From positions 29,377-39,327 of the forward strand of contig PKWC01000167.1 in NCBI GenBank assembly GCA_003131925.1: a stretch of 9,951 nucleotides of DNA. The letters run 5' to 3'. The position numbers and the translations under genes are program-made. Shown piece after piece: positions 1 to 6,549 of this stretch (its first letter is position 1; each line of letters opens with the position of its first letter). The DNA comes from Alphaproteobacteria bacterium. GTDB lineage: Bacteria; Pseudomonadota; Alphaproteobacteria; Micropepsales; Micropepsaceae. The notes beneath the pieces are model-generated. The model ran no database searches. It was not told the origin of the DNA and was given only the letters and a program-made list of their open reading frames with translations.

Positions 1-152
1 TCGGCCGGGATGACACGCTTTTTTGGTAGCGTGCGGAACGCGGAATTTCTTCTTGCCGTCCTAGCGGCTTACATGTTGGCATTTCGGGAATCGTCCATCA
101 GAATTTGACCACTAGAGAAAGGTTGATTCAGTTCAGCTGCCAGTCGACGCTT
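1..152. other. Gene-free left edge, downstream of the macroglobulin gene
   Basis: No convincing gene is seen here. The first 14 bases (TCGGCCGGGATGAC) are the reverse complement of GTCATCCCGGCCGA, a sequence I recognise as a common start of palindromic intergenic repeats in Hyphomicrobiales; only one edge is in the window, so this is tentative. Short inverted repeats occur (CACGC at 14-18 with GCGTG at 29-33; GCCG at 55-58 with CGGC at 65-68), but neither is a stem followed by a T-run, so no terminator can be called for the macroglobulin gene. On the minus strand no start codon with a Shine-Dalgarno sequence opens a frame running off the edge, so a pbpC gene does not begin within these 152 bases. 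Confidence 0.4.
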
Positions 153-3100
153 TCACCGCCCCGCCGATATCGTCACGCTGCCCGTGTCGGTGCGGGCGTG
201 GATCGCGGGCGCGTACATGTCTTCGACGACGCCAGCGGGCATCGCGAACGTGCCGGTGGTAACGGCGCGCGCGATATAGGCGAGGCGAAAACCGGGGGGA
301 AGCGGCGGTGGTTTCTTCGGATCGGGCTGCTCTTCCGAGCCGATATTGAACGCGGCGACGAAGCGGTCGTCGCGTGCTTCTTCGACCGTCACGCCATCGA
401 GGCTGCCGAGCCAGGAATAGGGCTTGCCGTCATCGCCAGCGAGCGGCATTTCGATCTCGAGTCCTGCAGGCAAGAGGTCGAGCGCCGCCATCTGCCGCGC
501 CATGCCGTCCGCCATCTGCCCTTCGAGCACGACCATGACGCGGTCGTTCTGTTTCAGTTGCGCGAGATCTGCAGGCTGACCCGCAAGCGTCCACACAGTC
601 TTCTTGAGCGTGAGGCCGCTCGCTTCCGCGGGTGGCGGCAGGCTGGGCGTGCCCTGCACGGAGACGTCGCGCCATATCGGCGCATCGCCCCGGTTCTGGA
701 TCACAAGACCTGCGTCGAGTAGTCCAGCCGATGGCGAAAGCCGCACAGCGCCCAAGCGCGGAACAGCCGGCTTGCCGTTCACCACGATATCGAGCCGCGT
801 GCGCTCGCGCGTCAGCTCCCAGGCGGCGCGCAGCATCCACGCTTTCTCCTGTGTGGTCGTCGCGTTGAGCCGCATGTCGACGGCGCTCTCGCGCGTCACT
901 AGCGCGGGCACGATCTCGGGCGATCCACCTTCGATCGCGAGCGCCGACGTGGCGGCGAGGTCGCGCACGAAGGAGCCGTAATCGGCAGTCGAATAGGTCT
1001 GCGGATTGGCGGCGAGCAGGATCTGCCGGGCACGGCTGAAGGAAAGCGCCGCACGGCTTCTGTCGCCGGCCTCGCCGGCAGCGGCGCCGGCGAGCGCGCC
1101 CGCGATTGCGTTCTTCCACCCGCTGCTGCGCGTATCGCTGAAATAGCGCAGGTCGCCCAGATTGAGGCGGCCCATGCGGCCAAGCACGTAGAACGCATAG
1201 GCACGCACGGAATCGTCGCTGGAATCCGACGCTGCCGTCTGGCGCAACCATTCCGCGCCGCGCCGCAGACTTTCCTCCGGTACTACGTATTTCTTATCCT
1301 TCGCCTGCTGGACGAAATCGAGCGCAAACACTGAGAGCCAGGGATCGGCATCGGAGCCCGCCGCCCACATGCCGAAATTGCCCGCATAGTTCTGCATGTC
1401 GAGGACGGTATCGATGGAATCCTGGATGCGTGACCTCAGCGCCTGGTCCTTTGGCAGCCCGGCGAGATCGGCAAGATCATTGAAATAGAGAAGCGGCATG
1501 GCGCGGCTCGTTGTTTGCTCGATGCAGCCATAGGGATATTTGTCGAGCCAGCGCAGGAGCCCAGGCACGTCGCTGTAGCCGTGACTCGCGGAGACGTTGA
1601 GCGCGGCGGACACCGTCGAGGGCACGAGATCTGCGATCAGCGATTTGCGCGCCGTGTAACTTTGTCCCACGCCCAGCACCGCAATCTCGTCGCGTGCGAC
1701 ATCGAGCGCGGGCGCGCGCACCTCGATCGGCCAGGAGCGGGAGACGCGATAGTTTTGCGGACCTGAGACAGTGAGCGCGATGCGGGCGATGCCGAGTCCC
1801 CGCCCGTTGAGCACCACCGGCAGAAGGATACGCTGGCCGCGCGCGAGATTGCGTGTCAGCACATCGCTCTTCGCCCCCGCTTCGAGACCGACGGGGCCGG
1901 AAGTCGTGACGGTCGCCATGTAGTTGCCCGGCGCACCTTCCACATTGTCCATGTTGAGCGCGGCTTCCGCCTTGTCGCCGGGCGCAAGGAATCGCGGCAG
2001 GACAATATCCGCGACAACCGCGTCGCGCACGGTGAGCGGGCGCGAGGCGCGGCCGAGTTTCTTCTCGCTCATTGCCACCGCCATCAGCCGCAATTCGCCG
2101 TTGAAGTCAGGAATATCGAGCAGCACTTGCGCGGTGCCGCCCGCGCCGAGCTTCACCAGACCCGAGAACAGGGCAACGGTCTTCGTCGGTACGACGGAAA
2201 GCGCGCGTCCGCCGAGATTGTCGCCGCCTTCGCGCAGACTGCCGATGGGCGCTTTTTCGGGTTTGATCAGCCTGCCGTAATCGTCATGCATGCCGACGCC
2301 GAGCCGGCGCTTGCCGAAATAATACGCAACGGGATCCGGCGATCTGAAATCGGTGAGCTGAAGAATTCCTTCGTCGACGGCGGCGAGCGTCAGCCACGCC
2401 GCCTCTCCGCTCGCGAGCCCGGTTACCGTGATTGGAATGGCGATGTGCTGGCGCGGCGCGATCTTGCCAGCGCCGCCGATCGCGACGCCGAGTGTGTTCG
2501 GGGCATTGTCGACGCCCAGCCATGTCACGCCGATCGCGCGCACCGGCTCGCGCCCCGATGCCGCATCGAGCGGGCGATAATCCGTCACCAGCACATAGGC
2601 GCCGGCGCCCCAATCCGCCGACACGGGAATGTCGACACGCGCACCGCCTGCTGGCGCCGCGACGAGTTGCGAGGAGAAGACCCGATCTCCGGCGACCACC
2701 ACCAGCGCCTGTCCGTCTGCTTGCGGCTTGATCGCGACATGCGCGGTGTCGCCGGGCCTGTAGGAGGGCTTGTCGGCCGCAACTGGAATGCGGTCCGGGC
2801 GGTCGCCGGACGCGTTCGCGGCCCAGCCCGAATAAAACCGGTATGAGCTGGCCGCGCCCGATTTGGCATCGCTGATGGTGAGCCGGTAGCGGCCCCACGG
2901 AAAGGCCTGTGCGAGCTTTGTCGGCGCGGCCGCGCCGACATCGAAACTGCCGCTCGTGATCAAGCGGTCGCGCGTGACGGACTGGTACTTCCAGCTGCCA
3001 TTGTCCTGGTACCATTGGTAATTCGTGTCTTCGCGCACCCAGCTGTAAGTGAGCCCGGAAAGGCCAATGCGCTTGCCGGCGCTATCGACCGCGACGATTT

Positions 3101-5054
3101 CGAAGCCGGTGCGCGATTCCTCGGAAACCGCATCGCCATCGAAATCCGGCCTGATGCCGAGCGCCGCATCGCGCGTTTTGACCGGTATCTCGACCGTCTT
3201 GTCGGTCGTGCGTCCTCCCGGCTCGTGCATCGAGACCTTGATCACGGCTTTGAGCGGCAGCGTCGTGTCCGCGAGATCGCCAACCGAACCCGTGACCACC
3301 GTCATGCCCGATGCGTCGGTGTCGGGCACATTGAGAGTGACGGTCACGTCGGAGAAGGAATCATCGACGCGCCCGAACTGATAGAGCGACAACTCCGGAA
3401 AGGGTTCTGTATCTCTGGTGATGCGTGCCTCCGCTTCGCCGGAAAGGCCCGAAGCGGGCGCGCCGTAGAGGAAACGGCTTTCCGCCCGCACATGCACGTC
3501 GCCGCCGGGACGCAAGATTTTTTCCTGCGGGGTGAGCACGACCTTCAGCCGCTGCGGGACGAAATCGGCGACGTCGAACTGCACGCGGCCGACCGGGTCC
3601 GCCTTCGGATCGACATAGGCGGCGATCTGCCAGCGGCCGTGCGGCGCATTGGCATGCAGCGTCACGTTCCAGCTCGCGGCGCCGGCGAGGAGTGCCGCGC
3701 CCGAGACGGTGGTGCGCGCGGCTTCCACCTCGTCGGGACGCGTGGCGATCAGCGTCAGCGGCGCAGTCACCGCCGCGCCGACGCGGTCGCGCAGCATCGC
3801 AACCGCGTGCACGGTTTCGCCGCGGCGATAGATACCGCGCTCGGTAGTGAGATACGCGTCGACGGGTCCGGGAGATTCGCGCCCGCCCACGCCGCGGTCG
3901 GTCAGGTCGAAAGCGGGACGGCGCAGATCGAGGAAGCTGAAATCTGCGCCAGTACCATAGGCCATCACCACGACGGGCTCGTCGCCGCCCTTGCCGCGGA
4001 AGAATCCGGGATCGAAATCGGCACGGCCATCGCGGCCCGTTGTCGCGGTTGCAAGCACATTGTTGTCGCGCGCGACGAGCGTGAGCTTCACGCCCGAAAG
4101 CGGCTTGGCGCTGGCATAGGAGCGCGCGAACACCGCAAGCCCGTTCGCGCCCTGAAACGTAGTGAGCGCGATGTCGGAGGCGATGACCCATTGCGCGGCG
4201 AGCTTGCCCGAATCCTCGCCACCTTCTTCCGATTGCGCTGCGGCCTGTTTCGCCGCATCGCGCGCCAGCAGCACATAGGCGCCGGGCTCCTTGCCCTTCA
4301 GCATGTCGCGGATTGGAATCAGCGTGACGATGGAATCGTTCTTGACGTTGGCCACGTCCATCGTGCCCGACCAGGCGAGCGTGCCCTGATTGTTCTTGAG
4401 CTGGGTCGCGTCCCAGTCATACATCGTCGTCTGGTCGACGACGCCGCTTTCGATCTGCGAGAGAAGACGGTCGCCGACGCGCACCATCTCGATCTTCAGG
4501 TTCGCGATGTTGATGGTGGTGACGGGCACGCCGTCCGCATTGTCGCGCGGCAGGATGATGCCGCCGGCAAAGCGCACCAGTGCGGGCTTGTCGCGCAGCT
4601 CGACGGGCACCGTCTCCGCGACAGCGAGCTTTTCTCCGGAGGCCGCGGGGAGCCCACGCCTCAGCGTGACACTGTAGGTCTGGTTGAAGGACAGCCCGCC
4701 GATGCACAGGCGCTGATCGAGCGCGCGCGCGACGATGCGCGTCTTCGGGTCGACCACGAGATAATCTTCGTAATGGGTGCGTCCGCTCACATCGAGATTG
4801 CGGGTGAAGACGAGGCAGGCCTGCGCGTCGCGCTGGCTGGTGTCGATCTCCAACCGGTGAAACGCGAATTCCGGCGCGGCGGCCATCTGGCCGGGCGTCA
4901 TTGCGGTCGTAACCGCCGCGGAAAATCCGCTGCGCAGCCGCGCGAAGAAGCCGCCATTCGACGGACCGTTTCCGGCGCCCAGATAGTAGAAGATTCCGAT
5001 GGCGAAGATCGCAACGACGAGGATCGCCCCGCCGATCAGAAAAACCCGCCGCAT
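153..5054 (-). CDS. Bacterial alpha-2-macroglobulin (thioester type), membrane anchored
   Basis: Predicted 1633-residue bacterial alpha-2-macroglobulin of the E. coli YfhM (ECAM) type and of similar length. The family traps attacking proteases: cleavage of a bait region triggers a conformational change and a Cys-Gln thioester reacts covalently with the protease. Visible in order: a hydrophobic N-terminal segment (about 4-25) acting as uncleaved anchor or signal; an MG2-like strand with YRRGE (about 399-413); a bait-region-domain start with KPSYRPGD (from 762); the VDEGILQL block (about 893-900); the central A2M domain from about 960; the thioester motif GCIEQ with Cys1177 and Gln1180; and the C-terminal bMG10-type block VEDMYAP (M1613). 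No lipobox cysteine is seen, unlike lipoprotein ECAM. The ATG at 5054 is chosen because GGAGGGG lies 5 bases upstream and the hydrophobic segment follows at once; an in-frame ATG at 5087 adds 11 unlikely residues. No pbpC partner is visible. The fold is certain; the bait region cannot be delimited by eye. Confidence 0.95.
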   Translation of the reverse strand: MRRVFLIGGAILVVAIFAIGIFYYLGAGNGPSNGGFFARLRSGFSAAVTTAMTPGQMAAAPEFAFHRLEIDTSQRDAQACLVFTRNLDVSGRTHYEDYLVVDPKTRIVARALDQRLCIGGLSFNQTYSVTLRRGLPAASGEKLAVAETVPVELRDKPALVRFAGGIILPRDNADGVPVTTINIANLKIEMVRVGDRLLSQIESGVVDQTTMYDWDATQLKNNQGTLAWSGTMDVANVKNDSIVTLIPIRDMLKGKEPGAYVLLARDAAKQAAAQSEEGGEDSGKLAAQWVIASDIALTTFQGANGLAVFARSYASAKPLSGVKLTLVARDNNVLATATTGRDGRADFDPGFFRGKGGDEPVVVMAYGTGADFSFLDLRRPAFDLTDRGVGGRESPGPVDAYLTTERGIYRRGETVHAVAMLRDRVGAAVTAPLTLIATRPDEVEAARTTVSGAALLAGAASWNVTLHANAPHGRWQIAAYVDPKADPVGRVQFDVADFVPQRLKVVLTPQEKILRPGGDVHVRAESRFLYGAPASGLSGEAEARITRDTEPFPELSLYQFGRVDDSFSDVTVTLNVPDTDASGMTVVTGSVGDLADTTLPLKAVIKVSMHEPGGRTTDKTVEIPVKTRDAALGIRPDFDGDAVSEESRTGFEIVAVDSAGKRIGLSGLTYSWVREDTNYQWYQDNGSWKYQSVTRDRLITSGSFDVGAAAPTKLAQAFPWGRYRLTISDAKSGAASSYRFYSGWAANASGDRPDRIPVAADKPSYRPGDTAHVAIKPQADGQALVVVAGDRVFSSQLVAAPAGGARVDIPVSADWGAGAYVLVTDYRPLDAASGREPVRAIGVTWLGVDNAPNTLGVAIGGAGKIAPRQHIAIPITVTGLASGEAAWLTLAAVDEGILQLTDFRSPDPVAYYFGKRRLGVGMHDDYGRLIKPEKAPIGSLREGGDNLGGRALSVVPTKTVALFSGLVKLGAGGTAQVLLDIPDFNGELRLMAVAMSEKKLGRASRPLTVRDAVVADIVLPRFLAPGDKAEAALNMDNVEGAPGNYMATVTTSGPVGLEAGAKSDVLTRNLARGQRILLPVVLNGRGLGIARIALTVSGPQNYRVSRSWPIEVRAPALDVARDEIAVLGVGQSYTARKSLIADLVPSTVSAALNVSASHGYSDVPGLLRWLDKYPYGCIEQTTSRAMPLLYFNDLADLAGLPKDQALRSRIQDSIDTVLDMQNYAGNFGMWAAGSDADPWLSVFALDFVQQAKDKKYVVPEESLRRGAEWLRQTAASDSSDDSVRAYAFYVLGRMGRLNLGDLRYFSDTRSSGWKNAIAGALAGAAAGEAGDRSRAALSFSRARQILLAANPQTYSTADYGSFVRDLAATSALAIEGGSPEIVPALVTRESAVDMRLNATTTQEKAWMLRAAWELTRERTRLDIVVNGKPAVPRLGAVRLSPSAGLLDAGLVIQNRGDAPIWRDVSVQGTPSLPPPAEASGLTLKKTVWTLAGQPADLAQLKQNDRVMVVLEGQMADGMARQMAALDLLPAGLEIEMPLAGDDGKPYSWLGSLDGVTVEEARDDRFVAAFNIGSEEQPDPKKPPPLPPGFRLAYIARAVTTGTFAMPAGVVEDMYAPAIHARTDTGSVTISAGR

Positions 5055-5059
5055 TCTTT

Positions 5060-5066
5060 CCCCTCC
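5060..5066 (-). promoter_or_regulatory. Ribosome binding site of the macroglobulin gene
   Basis: Reads GGAGGGG on the minus strand, separated by AAAGA (5 bases) from the ATG at 5054-5052. It decides the start in favour of the MRRVFLIGG N-terminus over the in-frame ATG 33 bases further upstream. Confidence 0.75.
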
Positions 5067-5090
5067 GCCCGCGCCCCGCGGTGCCATGCA

Positions 5091-5096
5091 TGCTAG
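5091..5096 (-). promoter_or_regulatory. Possible -10 element of the macroglobulin gene
   Basis: CTAGCA on the minus strand, within GCGCTAGCATG, resembles the CTAGTT -10 proposed for the neighbouring sulfotransferase gene. It would start a transcript about 30 bases before the ATG at 5054. No good -35 lies 16-18 bases upstream (the sequence there is near ATTCCG), so this is weak. If right, the upstream ATG at 5087 would lie at or before the transcript start. Confidence 0.2.
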
Positions 5097-5128
5097 CGCA
5101 GTTTTCGGCCGGGCGGAATCTGTCGCAG

Positions 5129-5161
5129 CGCCTGTTTATCAGGCGATTTACAGGCGATTCT
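5129..5161. repeat. CAGGCGATT tandem repeat with inverted copy; possible operator
   Basis: On the plus strand CAGGCGATT occurs at 5140-5148 and again at 5151-5159, an 11-base period (about one helical turn). The first copy is also paired with an inverted CGCCTG at 5129-5134 across a 5-base loop (TTTAT). The block lies about 75-107 bases upstream of the macroglobulin start and upstream of its candidate -10. Phased half-sites in this position suit binding by a regulator, but I do not recognise a known consensus. Confidence 0.4.
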
Positions 5162-5271
5162 CTTTCTGCGCCGCGCCCGGAAGGCGAACAAACGGAAATT
5201 CCCGAACAATTCAAGCCGGTTGTGGAAATTGATTTTTATCGGGGATCAGGTGCCAATTCCTGCACATTGCC

Positions 5272-5296
5272 TGTTTCCGCAGCTGGCGGCGAAACA
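5272..5296. repeat. Imperfect inverted repeat TGTTTC/GAAACA
   Basis: TGTTTCCGC (5272-5280) pairs with GCG (5286-5288) and GAAACA (5291-5296), leaving a 5-base loop and a 2-base bulge (5289-5290). The arms repeat the half-site of the parS-like sequence that follows 13 bases downstream. It is not a convincing terminator for either strand because no T-run directly follows the stem. Confidence 0.35.
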
Positions 5297-5309
5297 AAAA
5301 GGCGACGAT

Positions 5310-5325
5310 TGTTTCACGGGAAACA
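5310..5325. promoter_or_regulatory. parS-like ParB-binding site, 15 of 16 bases
   Basis: The sequence TGTTTCACGGGAAACA matches the canonical chromosomal parS, TGTTTCACGTGAAACA, at 15 of 16 positions; the only difference is G for T in the right half of the central CACGTG. ParB (with CTP) loads at parS and spreads to organise and segregate the origin region. The site lies between genes, 20 bases downstream of the sulfotransferase stop and about 255 bases upstream of the macroglobulin start. Both TGTTTC and GAAACA arms are intact. Bacteria often carry several parS sites near the origin, some with one mismatch. No parA, parB or origin gene is in the window, so the function is inferred from the motif alone. 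Confidence 0.5.
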
Positions 5326-5344
5326 GAAGCCCGGGGTGCGCCTA

Positions 5345-6310
5345 TCATCGCATGAACGTGCGCACGCACTCCGTGAGCGCTGCGCCGTCGCTGCCGAGAC
5401 GCGATGTGGCGCCGGCAATTTCCTCGAATTCCGCGTTATCGATTCCGAAACCCTCGTCCGCGCCAGGTAGCTCCGGTTCCGGAAGCACGATTGCGAAGCG
5501 ATCGGCGAGAAACTCCCTGTCCGGACGCAACTTCAGCAGCGCCTCCTCCGTGGCGCCCCGGCTGAAGATCGGACACGTCGGCCCGAAGAACCCCGGCATC
5601 GCACGCAGCGCACGCGCGATGCGTTTCCGCGCCTGCGGCGTGGGCGCTGTCCTGTTGAGGGCAAGCGTGGCGGCCAGCGCCTTCGTTCCCGGCGAGGCAT
5701 TGCGAACGCGCGGAACCAGAATCGAGTCTTTCGGAAACCCAAAATGCGCCAGAACGCGTTCCACGCATCCATCGGCGGGATGATAGTTGAGCGCGGCCAC
5801 TTCGAATCCGGTTCTGCCGAGTTTGGTCAGCATCCTCGAATACGCAAAGGCGTGCACCCGCTGCGACAGAAATTCGTCCGGCGTACATGTCTCCGCCGTG
5901 AATCCGTCCATGACGCGATGGCAGTAAAGCGATGCCGCGCGTTCGAGATGTTCGCGAACGACGACAACGAGCTCCACCCGAAATGTGCCGCCAAGATACT
6001 GCAGCAGAGCGTTGGCGAACGCGGCGATGTCCCGCCCCGGCAGAACCTCGGAACTGATCACGATGTTCCTTCCCGATTGCTTCGCCGCGTTCGCGATCCG
6101 CGCGAACAGGGCACCGGCATCTTCCCGTGTCGTTTCCGGGCGACGGTGGTCGCCAAAGAAATTGAACACCAGATTGTGATGCGAGCCGTCGCTCCACAGC
6201 CCGACCTGCGGGTATAGGACGACCGAATTGTCGTGACCGCGAAGGACATGCTGGACCGCGCTCGTTGCAGTCTTGGCGGGTCCAATGTGGAGAAAGAGCG
6301 TCCGTGTCAC
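5345..6310 (-). CDS. Sulfotransferase-family protein (PAPS-dependent type)
   Basis: Predicted 321-residue sulfotransferase-like protein. The N-terminus carries the 5'-phosphosulfate loop, LFLHIGPAKTATSAVQ (residues 5-20, Lys13), the bacterial form of the PAPS-binding GxxKTGT motif. A second block, VVVVREHLERAASLY, supplies the 3'-phosphate Arg119 and Ser127. Such enzymes move sulfate from PAPS to hydroxyl or amino groups of glycans, lipids or small molecules; the acceptor cannot be told from sequence. No signal peptide or membrane segment is seen, so it should be cytoplasmic. The GTG at 6310 is preferred: AGGGA lies 6 bases upstream and the PAPS loop then begins at residue 5, as is usual. An ATG at 6358 adds 16 residues and has no clear ribosome binding site. 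It is divergent from the second sulfotransferase gene and followed by the parS-like intergenic region. Fold confidence is high, substrate unknown. Confidence 0.85.
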   Translation of the reverse strand: MTRTLFLHIGPAKTATSAVQHVLRGHDNSVVLYPQVGLWSDGSHHNLVFNFFGDHRRPETTREDAGALFARIANAAKQSGRNIVISSEVLPGRDIAAFANALLQYLGGTFRVELVVVVREHLERAASLYCHRVMDGFTAETCTPDEFLSQRVHAFAYSRMLTKLGRTGFEVAALNYHPADGCVERVLAHFGFPKDSILVPRVRNASPGTKALAATLALNRTAPTPQARKRIARALRAMPGFFGPTCPIFSRGATEEALLKLRPDREFLADRFAIVLPEPELPGADEGFGIDNAEFEEIAGATSRLGSDGAALTECVRTFMR

Positions 6311-6316
6311 CGGGTA

Positions 6317-6321
6317 TCCCT
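6317..6321 (-). promoter_or_regulatory. Ribosome binding site favouring the GTG start at 6310
   Basis: AGGGA on the minus strand, 6 bases before the GTG at 6310-6308. No comparable motif precedes the upstream in-frame ATG at 6358, so this site supports the shorter protein. Confidence 0.45.
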
Positions 6322-6392
6322 GTGCGGAGCGCTGTCCGCCGACGGGCCACCGCCGCATTCTTGGAAGCGTTCCAGCCCGTCCGGTTCGCGGA

Positions 6393-6421
6393 AACTAGCG
6401 TGATTTCGCCCGGAGGGGCAA
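6393..6421 (-). promoter_or_regulatory. Candidate sigma-70-type promoter for the minus-strand sulfotransferase
   Basis: On the minus strand TTGCCC (6421-6416) is followed after exactly 17 bases by CTAGTT (6398-6393), within GCTAGTTT. This suits the GC-rich TTGNCC / CTANNT promoters common in alphaproteobacteria. Transcription would begin near 6387, giving a leader of about 75 bases to the GTG start. Match to consensus is only partial. Confidence 0.35.
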
Positions 6422-6533
6422 TTTTGCGGCACATGTCGCCCACTCCGTCGAGCGCCTCATCGGGATCATATCCGGCTTCGGGCGAGCATGCGTCTTGCCG
6501 GAGCAGCGCCCGCTGCGCTTCACTGGCAGGCGC

Positions 6534-6542
6534 GGAAAAAGG
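6534..6542 (+). promoter_or_regulatory. Ribosome binding site of the plus-strand sulfotransferase gene
   Basis: GGAAAAAGG with its AAGG end 7 bases before the ATG at 6550. Together with the family-typical N-terminus MLFSDKLLFIHAPK it supports 6550 as the start. Confidence 0.5.
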
Positions 6543-6549
6543 TTTTGCG

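Larger units (their letters stand above)
6311..6549. other. Divergent intergenic region between the two sulfotransferase genes
   Basis: This 239-base region separates two divergent genes and should hold both promoters. A minus-strand promoter candidate is seen; I find no clear plus-strand -35/-10 pair. The frame of the plus-strand gene stays open through the whole region, back to an ATG at 6265 inside the other gene. That extension is rich in Ser, Ala, Pro and Arg and is judged non-coding. An optimal GGAGGGG (6412-6418) stands 5 bases before an in-frame TTG (6424), but it also overlaps the minus-strand -35 candidate. Confidence 0.5.

Noticed and set aside
1..108. Plus-strand frame open from the left edge to TGA at 106-108, with a short hydrophobic stretch; could be a gene end or a 32-residue peptide from ATG 10
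   Set aside because: Too short, no ribosome binding site, overlaps the repeat-like left-edge sequence, and no family recognised.
3015..5096. Plus-strand open frame of 693 codons opposite the macroglobulin gene
   Set aside because: Rich in Arg, His, Asp and Ala as expected of an antisense shadow; the minus-strand protein has clear family motifs over the same span.
5240..5260. Minus-strand TGGCAC near 5247-5252 looking like the -24 part of a sigma-54 promoter
   Set aside because: The bases where the -12 TTGC should stand are CCCC, so the promoter match fails.
5296..5325. parS-like stem plus TTTTT on the minus strand as an intrinsic terminator of the sulfotransferase gene
   Set aside because: The stem is only 6 bp and AT-rich, and 9 bases separate it from the T-run; the parS explanation fits the sequence far better.
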